From Bradyrhizobium barranii subsp. barranii (GTDB lineage Bacteria; Pseudomonadota; Alphaproteobacteria; Rhizobiales; Xanthobacteraceae), in NCBI RefSeq assembly GCF_017565645.3, contig NZ_CP086136.1, positions 3,517,501 through 3,581,500 on the forward strand: DNA of 64,000 bases, written 5' to 3'. Below are positions 35,828 to 45,004 of the stretch, piece by piece. How positions within the stretch are numbered: position 1 is the first letter of the stretch; each line of letters starts with the position of its first letter. Made by a program: the position numbers and the translations under genes. The notes under the pieces were generated by a model. The model had not been told where the DNA came from and ran no database searches. It saw only the letters and a list, made by a program, of their open reading frames with translations.

Positions 35828-37351
35828 ATGACCGAGCACAAGACGCCGAGCGGGCCGGACCTCACCAGGGGCGTGTTGCTGACCGCGTTCGAGGACGGCA
35901 AGCTGCTCGGCCATGTCGGCGAGGAAGACGTCTTGCTGGTGCAAGCCGGCAGCGAAATCTTCGCGATCGAACCGTCTTGCAGCCACTACCACGGCCCGCT
36001 CGCCGAAGGGCTGGTCGTCGGCGACACGATCCGCTGCCCCTGGCATCACGCCTGCTTCTCCTTGCGCACCGGCGAGGCCACCCGCCCGCCGGCGCTGAAC
36101 GCGCTGGCGGTCTGGGAGGTCGCGCGCGACCAGGACAGGATCTCGGTTCAGCGCAAGCGCGAGATGCCGCAGCCTGCAGCGTCACATCGCAGCGCGCCGA
36201 CGCCGGAAAAATTCGTCATCGTCGGCGGCGGTGCGGCCGGCTTTGCGGCCGCCGAGACGCTTCGGCGCGAGGGCTTTGCCGGCGCCATCACCATGCTGAG
36301 CGATGACGGCGCGATGCCGGTCGACCGGCCGAACCTCTCCAAGGATTACCTCGCCGGCAGTGCACCCGAGGATTGGCTGCCGCTGCGGGGCGAGGACTAT
36401 TATCAGGACGCGGGCATCGATCTCAGGCTCAACACGAACGTCGCAGCGATCGATCCGAAGGCGCGCATCATCACGCTCGGCAATGGCGACAAGCTGCCGT
36501 TCGACCGGCTGCTGCTTGCGACCGGCGCCGAGCCGGTCAAATTGCAGATTCCGGGCGCGGACCAGCCACAGGTGCACACCTTGCGGACCGTTGCCGACAG
36601 CCGTGCCATCATCAAGGCGGCGGGCAGCGCGAAGCGCGCGCTGGTGATCGGCGCCAGCTTCATTGGCCTCGAAGTCGCGGCCTCCTTGCGGGCGCGCAAG
36701 CTGGAGGTGCATGTGGTTGCGCCCGAGGAGCGGCCGATGCAGCGTGTGCTCAGCCCCGAGATGGGCGATTTCGTCCGCGCGCTGCATGAAGAGAGCGGCG
36801 TCCACTTTCACCTCGAGGACACCGTCGAAAAGCTCGACGGCAAACGCGCCACGCTGAAGGGCGGCAGCGTGATCGAGGCAGATCTGGTCGTGGTCGGGAT
36901 CGGCGTCAGGCCGCGCCTTGCGCTCGCCGAGCAGGCGGGGCTCGCCATCGATCGTGGCGTCAGCGTGAACGAGTATCTCGAGACCAGCGCATCAGGCATC
37001 TTCGCGGCCGGCGACATCGCGCGCTGGCCCGATCCGCATTCGGGCCAGAACATCCGCGTCGAGCACTGGGTGGTGGCGGAGCGGCAGGGCCAGGCCGCGG
37101 CGCGCAACATGCTCGGCAGGCGCGAACGCTTCGACGCCGTGCCGTTCTTCTGGTCGCAGCACTACGACGTTCCGATCAACTATGTCGGCCATGCCGAGAG
37201 CTTCGACGACATCGCGATCGACGGCAGCATCGACGGCAGGGACTGCCTGCTGAAGTACCGCAAGGACGGCCGCGTGCTCGCGGTCGCTTCGATCTATCGC
37301 GATCTCGATAGTCTCAAGGCCGAGCTCGACATGGAGCGCTCGCGCGCGTGA
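35828..37351 (+). CDS. FAD-dependent reductase with N-terminal Rieske domain
   Basis: A 507-residue fusion of a Rieske [2Fe-2S] domain and a ferredoxin-reductase-like flavoprotein, the arrangement seen in AIFM3/Nfrl-type proteins. Rieske ligands are Cys51/His53 (CSHYHG) and Cys70/His73 (CPWHH). FAD binding starts with VIVGGGAAGFAAAE (about 130), and the NAD site is VIGASFIGLEVA (about 265); WVVAERQGQAAARNM and FFWSQHYD close the flavoprotein part. It would pass electrons from NAD(P)H to an iron-sulfur centre for an oxygenase or detoxification. The in-frame Met at 35792 is rejected for the better ribosome site before 35828. Confidence 0.9.
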   Translation: MTEHKTPSGPDLTRGVLLTAFEDGKLLGHVGEEDVLLVQAGSEIFAIEPSCSHYHGPLAEGLVVGDTIRCPWHHACFSLRTGEATRPPALNALAVWEVARDQDRISVQRKREMPQPAASHRSAPTPEKFVIVGGGAAGFAAAETLRREGFAGAITMLSDDGAMPVDRPNLSKDYLAGSAPEDWLPLRGEDYYQDAGIDLRLNTNVAAIDPKARIITLGNGDKLPFDRLLLATGAEPVKLQIPGADQPQVHTLRTVADSRAIIKAAGSAKRALVIGASFIGLEVAASLRARKLEVHVVAPEERPMQRVLSPEMGDFVRALHEESGVHFHLEDTVEKLDGKRATLKGGSVIEADLVVVGIGVRPRLALAEQAGLAIDRGVSVNEYLETSASGIFAAGDIARWPDPHSGQNIRVEHWVVAERQGQAAARNMLGRRERFDAVPFFWSQHYDVPINYVGHAESFDDIAIDGSIDGRDCLLKYRKDGRVLAVASIYRDLDSLKAELDMERSRA

Positions 37352-37367
37352 GGCGCCCCGTCCGCTC

Positions 37368-37381
37368 TTGACTTAAGTCAA
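37368..37381. promoter_or_regulatory. FixK/FNR-type box upstream of HdeD-family gene
   Basis: TTGACTTAAGTCAA is a perfect 14-bp palindrome fitting TTGA-N6-TCAA, the pattern bound by FixK2/FNR regulators in Bradyrhizobium. TCTACT at 37403-37408 is correctly spaced for a -10 element if the box is centred near -41, giving transcription start around 37416 and a leader of about 65 bases to the ATG at 37480. This predicts micro-oxic induction of the gene. Confidence 0.7.
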
Positions 37382-37479
37382 TGGGGGCTCCCGGGGGGCT
37401 GCTCTACTGGCTGTTGTCCCGGCGCGGCTCGTGCTATCCTGAGATGTGCCTTGGGACTTCGCATGCAGGAGTAGCCGTC

Positions 37480-38055
37480 ATGACAAGTGCTTCGGATACG
37501 TCTCCAAACTTGGGTCTTGGGTCCAGCATTGCTGCGCTGCACGCCAAGTGGGGCTGGATCGTCGCCCTCGGCGTCGTCTATCTCATCACCGGCTTCATCG
37601 CGCTCGGCAGCATGATGATGGTGACGGTGGCGAGCGTGCTCGTGGTTGGTGTGATGATGATCATCGCCGGGGTCACCGAGGTGATCGGCGCGTTCCAGAT
37701 GAAGAGCTGGGGCAAGTTCCTGATCTGGGCCTTGCTCGGCGTGCTCTATATCGTCGCGGGCTTCCTGACCTTCGAGAACCCGTTGTTCGCCGCGGTGCTG
37801 CTCACCTTGTTCCTCGGCGCGTCGCTGCTGGCCTCGGGCGCCGTCAGGCTGTTTCTCGCCTTCAGCATGAAAAGGGAAAGCCCGTGGGTGTGGGTGGCGC
37901 TGTCTGCGGTCATCACCCTGCTGCTCGGGCTCTTGATCCTGGCGCGCTGGCCGGTGAACAGCGTCTACATTCTCGGCCTGTTCCTCGGCATCGACTTGAT
38001 CATGGCAGGCGCCGGCTGGGTCAGTCTGGGCTTTAGCCTGCGGCGGCGCCATTAA
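37480..38055 (+). CDS. HdeD family (DUF308) membrane protein
   Basis: A 191-residue inner-membrane protein with about six hydrophobic helices arranged as three similar hairpins, each beginning with a GW- or WG-type turn (KWGWIVALGVVYLITG, SWGKFLIWALLGVLYIVAG, SPWVWVALSAVITLLLG). This matches the HdeD family linked to acid resistance in E. coli. The ATG at 37480 follows CAGGAG; an upstream in-frame start at 37381 would overlap the FixK box and is rejected. Oxygen-limited expression is predicted from that box. Confidence 0.85.
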   Translation: MTSASDTSPNLGLGSSIAALHAKWGWIVALGVVYLITGFIALGSMMMVTVASVLVVGVMMIIAGVTEVIGAFQMKSWGKFLIWALLGVLYIVAGFLTFENPLFAAVLLTLFLGASLLASGAVRLFLAFSMKRESPWVWVALSAVITLLLGLLILARWPVNSVYILGLFLGIDLIMAGAGWVSLGFSLRRRH

Positions 38056-38147
38056 GGCTTGATCCGGAGAAGGACCGCGGTCGCCCAAGAGCGCGATGAC
38101 GGTTCATCCAGATTTCATCGCGCGTCGGGCGACGCTGAGGGATTGTC

Positions 38148-38372
38148 ATGCGCTGGTTTCATCTCGCCGTGATCGTGTTTTTCGCCGCAGCGACCATCGT
38201 CTTCGCCGTGCAGAATCTCGACACGGTCACGATCTCCTTCTTCAAGATGAATCTCAGTCTGCCGCTCGCGCTCCAAACCCTCGTTGTCTATCTCGTTGGA
38301 GCCGCGACCGGCGGCAGCCTGTTCGCCCTGCTGCGGCGTTCATACGCAGGTTCCAAACGAGACGTCGAATGA
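38148..38372 (+). CDS. LapA-like small membrane protein (DUF1049)
   Basis: A 74-residue protein with two hydrophobic helices (about 4-22 and 42-62) separated by the polar QNLDTVTISFF strand, the standard DUF1049/LapA pattern associated with lipopolysaccharide assembly in E. coli. It is 92 bp after the HdeD-like gene on the same strand and might share its transcript. Confidence 0.85.
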   Translation: MRWFHLAVIVFFAAATIVFAVQNLDTVTISFFKMNLSLPLALQTLVVYLVGAATGGSLFALLRRSYAGSKRDVE

Positions 38373-38485
38373 ACCAGCAACTCGACGCAAGACCATCTTG
38401 CGGAACTCCGCTGATCTGACGTGCTGGCAAAAAGCAGCACGCCGCGCGGTCGCCTCGCGTGGACGATCATCACCGGGGAGAAACC

Positions 38486-39697
38486 ATGAGAGCCGCTTTG
38501 GTCCTGGCCGCAGCGCTGGCTGCCGCCTGCCTGTCCACGCCCGTCTCCGCGCAAAAGTCCTACGGTCCCGGCGTCAGTGACACCGAGATCAAGATCGGCA
38601 ACACCATGCCCTATAGCGGTCCCGCATCGCCGCTGGGCATCACTGGCAGGGTGATCTCCGCCTATTTCGATGAGGTGAACGAGAAGGGCGGCGTCAACGG
38701 CCGCAAGCTCAATCTGTTGTCGCTCGACGACGCCTTCTCGCCGCCGAAGACCATGGAAGCCGCGCGACGTTTGGTCGAGGGCGACGGCGTCGCGTTCATC
38801 TTCGCGACCATGGGCACGGCGCCGAGCTCGGCGATCGCAAAATATCTCAACAGCAACAAGGTGCCGCAGCTGTTCCTGATCAGCTCGGCCTCGAAGTGGA
38901 ACGATCCCGCCAACATGCCGTGGTCGATGGCGCTGCCCTGGGCGCCGAACTACACCAGCGAGGCCGCGATCGACGTCGCCTACGCCCGCGCCAAGAACCC
39001 GAACGCGCGTTTCGCGGTGCTCTATCAGAACGACGACGCCGGCAAGGAATATTTTCGCGGTGTCAAGGAGGCGCTTGGTGCCGACGCCGACAAGGCACTC
39101 GCGATGGCCTCGAGCTTCGAGGTCACCGATCCCACCGTCGATTCCCAGGTGTTGACGCTGGCCAACACCAAGGCCGATGTCTTCATGATCTATTCGGTGA
39201 CGCCGCGCGCCTGCGCGCAGGCGATCCGCAAGGCCTATGAGGTCGGCTGGCAACCGACGCGCTTCCTCGCGAGCGGCTGCGCCAACAAGGCGACCGTCAT
39301 GGTCCCTGCGGGCCTCGATGCCGGCAAGGGCGTGCTGTCGCTCGGCTCGCTCAAGCCGTTTGTCGAGCAGCCGAAGGACGACCCGTCGATGACGGCCTAT
39401 ATCGACTTCATGAAGAAGCGCCTGCCCAATGCCGACATCAACAACGTCGCCGGCCTCTACGGCTACACCGTCGCCGAGGCGTTGGTCGTCCTGCTCAAGC
39501 AGTGCAAGGACAATCTGACGCGAGAGAACATCATGGCGCAGGCGGCGAACCTCAAGAACGTGCCGCTGTCCCTTCTGTTGCCCGGCATCACGCTCAACAC
39601 CACACCGCAGGATTTCCGCCCCATCAAGGACGGCTACATGCTCCAGTTCGACGGCAACGACTGGATCGTGGCGAGCGAGCTCTTGCGCGGGACGTGA
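38486..39697 (+). CDS. ABC transporter substrate-binding protein (Liv-type), orphan
   Basis: A 403-residue periplasmic binding protein of the branched-chain amino-acid/aromatic family. The signal peptide has [21 protein letters not shown] with cleavage near residue 22, then [21 protein letters not shown] begins the mature fold. A GGGGAG site precedes the ATG at 38486; a Met nine codons upstream is less likely. No permease or ATPase gene adjoins it, so it must share a membrane complex encoded elsewhere. The acyl-CoA dehydrogenase downstream suggests a carboxylic acid ligand, but this is weak. Confidence 0.9.
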   Translation: MRAALVLAAALAAACLSTPVSAQKSYGPGVSDTEIKIGNTMPYSGPASPLGITGRVISAYFDEVNEKGGVNGRKLNLLSLDDAFSPPKTMEAARRLVEGDGVAFIFATMGTAPSSAIAKYLNSNKVPQLFLISSASKWNDPANMPWSMALPWAPNYTSEAAIDVAYARAKNPNARFAVLYQNDDAGKEYFRGVKEALGADADKALAMASSFEVTDPTVDSQVLTLANTKADVFMIYSVTPRACAQAIRKAYEVGWQPTRFLASGCANKATVMVPAGLDAGKGVLSLGSLKPFVEQPKDDPSMTAYIDFMKKRLPNADINNVAGLYGYTVAEALVVLLKQCKDNLTRENIMAQAANLKNVPLSLLLPGITLNTTPQDFRPIKDGYMLQFDGNDWIVASELLRGT

Positions 39698-39730
39698 GGG
39701 GACTGCGCGAGCGGCCGCAGAAACAGTGCA

Positions 39731-39880
39731 CCCTTTCCCCTTGTGGGAGAGGGTGGATCGCCGCGAAGCGGCGAGCCGGGTGAGGGGTATCTCTCCGCGA
39801 GTCGTCTCTACATTTGAACTTGCGGATACAACCCCTCATCCGGCGCTTCGCGCCACCTTCTCCCACAAGGGGAGAAGGGA
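39731..39880. repeat. Second copy of the CCCCTTGTGGGAGA palindromic repeat
   Basis: CCCCTTGTGGGAGA at 39737-39750 pairs with TCTCCCACAAGGGG in the arm at 39856-39878. The interior (GGTGGATCG...GAAGCGGC, GGTGAGGGGT) matches the element at 9254-9389, so the two are one family. It ends 14 bases before the acyl-CoA dehydrogenase start, so the hairpin could affect that gene's translation. Confidence 0.8.
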
Positions 39881-39893
39881 AGAGGAGACCACC

Positions 39894-41123
39894 ATGGACT
39901 TTCAACACTCCGCCCGTTCGCTGGAGCTGCAGGAGCGCGTTCGCCAGTTCATGCTTGCGCATGTCGAGCCGGTCGAGGAGCTCTACTACGAGCAGGTCAA
40001 GCCGGAGGCCACACGCTACAAGACGCCGCAGGTCCTCCAGGATCTGAAGCGGCTGGCGCGGGAGCAGGGGCTCTGGAACCTGTTCCTGTCAGGCGAGCAC
40101 GGCCAAGACCCTGACAACACTGGCCTGACCAATCTCGAATATGCGCCGGTGAAGGAGATCATGGGCCGCATCCTCTGGGCGCCCGAAATCTTCAACTGCT
40201 CCGCGCCCGATGTCGGCAACATGGAGGTGCTGGCCAATTACGGCACGCCGGCGCAGCAGGAGCGCTGGCTGAAGCCGCTGCTGGAGGGGCGCATCCGCTC
40301 CGGCTTCTCGATGACGGAGCCGCAGGTCGCCTCCAGCGATGCCACCAACATCCAGTGCGAGATCAAACGCGACGGCGGCGACTACGTTATCAACGGTCGC
40401 AAATGGTTCACGTCAGGCGCGATGAACGAGGATTGTGAGATCCTGATCGTGATGGGCAAGACCGCGCCCGACGATCCCGATCGCCATCGCCAGCAATCCA
40501 TGATCCTGGTGCCGAAGGCGACGCCCGGCGTGCGCATCGTCCGCGACATGCTGACCTACGGCTACGACGACGCGCCGGTCGGCCATCCCGAAATCGTCTA
40601 CGAGAATGTCCGTGTACCGGCCGAGAACATCCTGCTCGGCGAGGGCCGCGGCTTCGAGATCGCGCAGGGCCGGCTCGGCCCCGGCCGCATCCATCACTGC
40701 ATGCGCTTGATCGGCTGCGCCCAGCGTGCGCTGGAATTGATGTGCCAGCGCTCGGTGTCGCGCACAGCCTTCGGCAAGCCGCTCGCAGACCAGGGTTCGG
40801 TGCGCGAGGACATCGCGCACTCCTTCTGCGAGATCGCGCAGGCGCGGCTGCTCACCTTGCAAGCTGCCGACAAGATGGACCGCGAAGGCAACAAGGCCGC
40901 GCGCGACCTGATCGCCGCCGCCAAGATCGTGGTGCCCAGCATGGCCGCCCGCGTCATCGACCGCGCCATCCAGATCCACGGCGCCGCCGGCGTCTCGCAG
41001 GACACCTTCCTCGCCCGCGCCTATGTCTATGCCCGCTTCATCCGCATCGGCGACGGCCCCGACCAGGTGCACCTTGCCGCGGTCGGCAAGGAGCTGATCA
41101 AGCGCGGCGGAGTGATGGGGTAG
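39894..41123 (+). CDS. Acyl-CoA dehydrogenase family protein
   Basis: A 409-residue flavoprotein of the acyl-CoA dehydrogenase family that oxidises an acyl-CoA between C2 and C3. Seen: [15 protein letters not shown] at about 139-153 (substrate and FAD contacts), [17 protein letters not shown], and [11 protein letters not shown] near the C-terminus. It resembles the long-chain ACAD10/11-like proteins that contain a DQVHL end. The ATG at 39894 follows AGAGGAG; a longer reading through the repeat is rejected. Substrate unknown. Confidence 0.92.
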   Translation: MDFQHSARSLELQERVRQFMLAHVEPVEELYYEQVKPEATRYKTPQVLQDLKRLAREQGLWNLFLSGEHGQDPDNTGLTNLEYAPVKEIMGRILWAPEIFNCSAPDVGNMEVLANYGTPAQQERWLKPLLEGRIRSGFSMTEPQVASSDATNIQCEIKRDGGDYVINGRKWFTSGAMNEDCEILIVMGKTAPDDPDRHRQQSMILVPKATPGVRIVRDMLTYGYDDAPVGHPEIVYENVRVPAENILLGEGRGFEIAQGRLGPGRIHHCMRLIGCAQRALELMCQRSVSRTAFGKPLADQGSVREDIAHSFCEIAQARLLTLQAADKMDREGNKAARDLIAAAKIVVPSMAARVIDRAIQIHGAAGVSQDTFLARAYVYARFIRIGDGPDQVHLAAVGKELIKRGGVMG

Positions 41124-41238
41124 GGCCTGACCCTCTCCAGGGGCGCGTGCACCTTGATGCGGGATGAACGCTCATGACGGCGCGCAGGATGCCGCGCGCA
41201 ACCCCCGGCGTCTCGCCATTCGACCTGACATTTAACCA

Positions 41239-41285
41239 TGAAACGGCACTGTTTCAGGTCGTTGCGGCATTGTTTCAGATCATTG
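41239..41285. promoter_or_regulatory. Tandem 21-bp direct repeats with nested palindrome
   Basis: Units 41244-41264 and 41265-41285 agree at 18 of 21 positions (core CGGCA-TGTTTCAG-TC-TTG), a two-turn helical repeat. TGAAAC-N6-GTTTCA (41239-41256) forms an inverted repeat overlapping the first unit, and CGACCTGA (41221-41228) pairs with TCAGGTCG (41254-41261). This lies in the 270-bp gap before the polytopic membrane-protein gene and looks like a regulator site. Confidence 0.45.
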
Positions 41286-41393
41286 TAGCACAATAGTAAC
41301 GACTCTCGATTGAAAGTGGCGCTGAGTACGCGCTGCGGCAGGTTCGCGCACGGGTGAGAGAGAACAGACCGCTTCCGTTCGAGGAGAGGGCCT

Positions 41394-42905
41394 TTGCCGG
41401 CGTCAAAAGAGGCGGTCACGCCCCTGGCCATGTCAGGAAGCACGTTTAGCATGAGCTACCGCGGGATCATCGTGTCGGCGATCCTGCTGATGGCCTTGCT
41501 CGTTCAAATGCCTGTCGTTCTCAACGCGGATTTGAGCTGCCTGCTGACCGAAGGCGAGAAAGTTCTCGATGGCGGAAAGCTCGGCGTCGACGTCTTCGAA
41601 CTGAATCCGCCGCTGTCGGTCTATTTGTACATGCCGGCGTTGCAGCTTGCGCGCATCACCGGCATTGCCCCCGAGATCATCGTGATCATCCTGGTGATGA
41701 TCGAGATCGTTGCCGCACTCGTCATCATCGATCGCGCCGCTGCGGCGGCAAAGCTGGAAGCCGACGAGAGGAGCATTACGGCGTGCGTGCTCGCATTCCT
41801 GTTCGCAATTTTTCCCAGCGCCGTATTCGGACAGCGTGAACAGATCGCCGTCATTGCGATGACGCCTTTCGTCGCCATCGCTGCGATCCGCTGGCGCGGG
41901 CTTGCGCCCGGACCGGTTGCGATCCTGGCGGGACTGGGTGCCGGGTTGGGCATGAGCCTCAAGCCCTACCTTACCCTCGTGGTCGGCCTGCCGATCATCC
42001 TCTGCGTCCTCCGTCAACGCTCCATCAGACCCTTGTTCACCCCCGAAGCGTGTGCGGCCGCTGCTGTCGTCATCGGCTACGCAGCGTTGCTCGCCATCTT
42101 CTTTCCGGCTTATCTGTTGACCTTCGCCCCGATGGTCACTGCCGCTTATGTGCCATTGAGGATGGATTTCGGCGATCTGCTTTTTTTCCCGGCCGTTATG
42201 CTGGTCGCTTCCGTCGGCCTCGTGCGCCTGTTGGCTCCGCAGGACTTCAAATGGGAAGGCGGCGCAACGCCGTGGCTGGCCGCGGCGGTTGGCGGAGCGG
42301 CGAGTTTCATCATCCAGGGCAAGGGCTGGACCTACACGGCATTTGCGCTTTGCATGTTTGCGAGTGCCGCGCCATTGCTGCAGGCTCGCACGAAGACGTT
42401 GCGCCTGCCTGTCATGATCTGCGCCCTTGCTGCGATTGTGTGCATCGGCTCCCGTCTGTCCCTTCAGGTACGGCCGTTCCCGCCGCTGGAGGAGCGCATC
42501 CTGGCCCTTGCAAAGCATCCGCGCCTGATCACGATCGGCGATCACGTCGCTCTCGGGCATCCGCTCGTCCGTCAGATCAATGCGACCTGGGCGGGCAACA
42601 CGTGTGGGCAGGCGTTGGCGGCTGGCTCGATGCTCCAACAGAAGAGCTCGCAACTGCCTGAGGGTGAGCGAGCGAAACTGGACGGCATCATCAATTTCGA
42701 GCGTCGGCTGCTGTTGGCGGACCTGCGAGCCGGTCGTCCGAATGTGATTCTCGTGGATACCTACCTGCTGAGCTCAATGCCGTTCGATTGGCTGGCCTGG
42801 GCCAATTCGGATCCCGACCTCAAGGCGGAGTTGAGCCGTTATCGTGAAGTCGCGGTTGCCGACGGCCGCGTTCGCATATTGGTCGATCCATCCGGCTCGG
42901 AATGA
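41394..42905 (+). CDS. Polytopic membrane protein, GT-C glycosyltransferase-like
   Basis: A 503-residue integral membrane protein of about ten to twelve helices. A first periplasmic loop with an acidic residue and NPPL (DVFELNPPLSVYLYM, about 60-74) recalls the GT-C fold loop of ArnT, PMT and GT39/87 enzymes, and GQREQIAV near 143 is a second conserved-looking patch. After the last helix a soluble tail of about 140 residues follows. Start assignments differ: TTG at 41394 behind GAGGAGAGGG, or ATG at 41430 or 41451. I do not recognise a characterised homologue. A lipid-linked sugar transferase is an inference from the loop only. Confidence 0.72.
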   Translation: MPASKEAVTPLAMSGSTFSMSYRGIIVSAILLMALLVQMPVVLNADLSCLLTEGEKVLDGGKLGVDVFELNPPLSVYLYMPALQLARITGIAPEIIVIILVMIEIVAALVIIDRAAAAAKLEADERSITACVLAFLFAIFPSAVFGQREQIAVIAMTPFVAIAAIRWRGLAPGPVAILAGLGAGLGMSLKPYLTLVVGLPIILCVLRQRSIRPLFTPEACAAAAVVIGYAALLAIFFPAYLLTFAPMVTAAYVPLRMDFGDLLFFPAVMLVASVGLVRLLAPQDFKWEGGATPWLAAAVGGAASFIIQGKGWTYTAFALCMFASAAPLLQARTKTLRLPVMICALAAIVCIGSRLSLQVRPFPPLEERILALAKHPRLITIGDHVALGHPLVRQINATWAGNTCGQALAAGSMLQQKSSQLPEGERAKLDGIINFERRLLLADLRAGRPNVILVDTYLLSSMPFDWLAWANSDPDLKAELSRYREVAVADGRVRILVDPSGSE

Positions 42906-43112
42906 TAGTCCCGTCTCGCTCGATGTGAGCTGTCGATGGCAGCGCTTGCCGGGGCTGCAGTGGCTAATAGCTGCTTTCGTTTGCTTTGCCGCTTATTCGT
43001 GGTGGCCGACGTCAGGTCCCTAAGGGGCCGGTCCAACGCAATTCGGGTGTGCAATGGCGAGACTCATCACGCTTGCTGGTTTGCCGGGGGTCGGCAAGTC
43101 GAGCATTGCCCG

Positions 43113-43121
43113 GGTTCTGGC
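43113..43121 (+). repeat. Left target-site duplication
   Basis: GGTTCTGGC directly before the left end of the element is repeated directly after its right end. Nine bases fits the IS256 family (8-9). Confidence 0.85.
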
Positions 43122-44520
43122 GAGCTATGGCTGATTTTGGGTGACGCGGCCTGATCAGGCGGCGTGGCTTTCAGTGTTCGGAATGACTTCGATTCCGTCG
43201 ATGAACTTTACACCGGCGATGACTTTCGGCAACTGGTTCGTGCTCTTCAATCGCCGCCAGGTCTTCGATGCGGCGTCGATGAGCTTGAACACCATCAGCT
43301 TCGCAGTTTGTTGCGACAGCGATCCCTTGGTCCGCACCGTTCGGTGGCGCACCGTGGCGAAGACGCTCTCGATCGGGTTCGAGCTGCGTAGGTGGATCCA
43401 GTGCTCAGCAGGGAAGTCGAAGAAGGCGAGCAGCGCATGGCGATCCTTGATCAGGCACTCCACCGCACGTCCGTATTTGACGTGGTATTTCTCGACGAAG
43501 ACGTCGATCGCGGTTTCAGCTTCGGCCCGGTGTGGGGCCAGATAGATGTTCCGCAGGTCGTTCTTCATGGGGCCCTGCACGGATTTGGCGACCTTGTCGA
43601 GTACGTTGCTCACTTTATGGCACCAGCATCGTTGGTGCCGCGTGCCGGGAAAGGCCTCGTCCAGTGCCTTCCAGAAGCCGAGGGCGCCGTCGCCGATGGC
43701 GAGTTGCGGGGCAATCCGTAACCCGCGTTGCCGCAGGTCGATCAGGAGTTCGCGCCAGCTCTGCGCGCTCTCGCGCACGCCGACCTGGAAGCCGATCAGC
43801 TCCTTCTTGCCTTCCGGCGTGGTGCCAATCAGCACCAGCATGCATTCGCTGTGATCTTCCATGCGGGCCTGCAGGTACACGCCATCGGCCCAGATGTAGA
43901 CATAGCGACGCGCCGACAGATCGCGTCTCTGCCAGCGTTCGTACTCGACCTGCCAATCGGCCTTCAGGCCGGCGATCACCGAAGGCGACAGGTTCGGCGC
44001 ATCCTTGCCGAGCAGCGCCGAGAGCGCCTCCTGGAAGTCGCCGGTCGAGATGCCGCGCAAATAGAGGACCGGGATCAAGGCATCCAGGCTCTTCGTCCGC
44101 CGCGCCCATAGCGGCAGGATTGCCGAACTGAAGCGGAGGCGGTCGCCTGGCCCGCTCGCTCCGCGGTCGCGGACCTTGGGACGAGCGACCTCCACCGGAC
44201 CGATGCCGGTCGCAATCTCGCGCACCGGACCGTGCCCATGTCGGACCAGGCGCGCTCGACCGTCGGGCAGCGTCAGATTGGCCGTGCTGGCCAGAAACGC
44301 GCCAACCTCGATCTCGATCGCCCTGGCAAGCAGGTCCCGCGCGCCGGCACGAACGATATCGGTCAGTGGATCATCAACCGCGGACGGCTGACGGAAAGCA
44401 AGAACATTGGTAGTCTCGGTCATGGCGTATCGCTCTCCTCGAGAGGTTCTGGCAGGCTCGTCACCCGCCTCGATACGCCGCCTTCCTCACACCGTCATCA
44501 CCCAGATTCCGCCATAGCTC
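43122..44520. mobile_element. IS256-family insertion sequence, 1399 bp
   Basis: Ends are 23-bp imperfect inverted repeats: 43122-43144 (GAGCTATGGCTGATTTTGGG...) and 44498-44520 match at 20 of 23 positions. A 9-bp duplication, GGTTCTGGC, flanks the element. It contains one intact transposase gene on the minus strand covering most of its length, so the copy may still be active. It splits a P-loop kinase gene, restored in frame on removal. Confidence 0.93.
43155..44423 (-). CDS. IS256-family transposase (Mutator superfamily)
   Basis: A 422-residue intact DDE transposase. Asp180 (YIWADGVYLQ), Asp245 (AIGDGALGFW) and Glu352 (SSNPIESVFATVRHR) form the triad, and the CWCHK segment after the second Asp is typical of the Mutator-like superfamily. 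HRCWCHKVSNVLDK sits between the second Asp and the Glu, as in IS256 proteins. A GGAGAG site lies about 10 bases before the ATG. No frameshift. Confidence 0.95.
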   Translation of the reverse strand: MTETTNVLAFRQPSAVDDPLTDIVRAGARDLLARAIEIEVGAFLASTANLTLPDGRARLVRHGHGPVREIATGIGPVEVARPKVRDRGASGPGDRLRFSSAILPLWARRTKSLDALIPVLYLRGISTGDFQEALSALLGKDAPNLSPSVIAGLKADWQVEYERWQRRDLSARRYVYIWADGVYLQARMEDHSECMLVLIGTTPEGKKELIGFQVGVRESAQSWRELLIDLRQRGLRIAPQLAIGDGALGFWKALDEAFPGTRHQRCWCHKVSNVLDKVAKSVQGPMKNDLRNIYLAPHRAEAETAIDVFVEKYHVKYGRAVECLIKDRHALLAFFDFPAEHWIHLRSSNPIESVFATVRHRTVRTKGSLSQQTAKLMVFKLIDAASKTWRRLKSTNQLPKVIAGVKFIDGIEVIPNTESHAA

Positions 44521-44529
44521 GGTTCTGGC
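44521..44529 (+). repeat. Right target-site duplication
   Basis: GGTTCTGGC directly follows the right inverted repeat and is identical to 43113-43121. Confidence 0.85.
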
Positions 44530-45004
44530 GCGGCGTACCGGAGCCGTCTGGCTGCGGATCGATTCGATGGATCAAGCGATCTGGGCATCCGGTACTGCAC
44601 CGGCTGATCTGCTGGACTGGACCTATCGCGCCGCTCAGGCCGTCGCGACAGACAACCTCGCCCTCGGCCTGGACGTGATTGCCGACTGCGTCAATGATTG
44701 CGAGGAGGCGCGGGAAGGCTGGCAAATCGCCGCGCGAAAGGCTGGCGCCGAGATCGTCTGGATCGAGGTGGCGTGCAGCGATGCCGACGAGCACCGACGC
44801 AGGATTGAGACGAGATCGACCGACATTGCCGGGCTGTCGTTGCCCGGCTGGAATGCGGTCGTCGGCCGAGCCTACGCTCCGTGGGAGCGCGATCATTTTA
44901 CGGTCGACACAGCACGGCGCAGTCTCGAGGAGTGCGTGGAAGAAGCGCTCGGCCTGCTTTACCGTCGGGAGCCGCTTCTGGCGCCTCCTTCCGCAAACAC
45001 AAGT

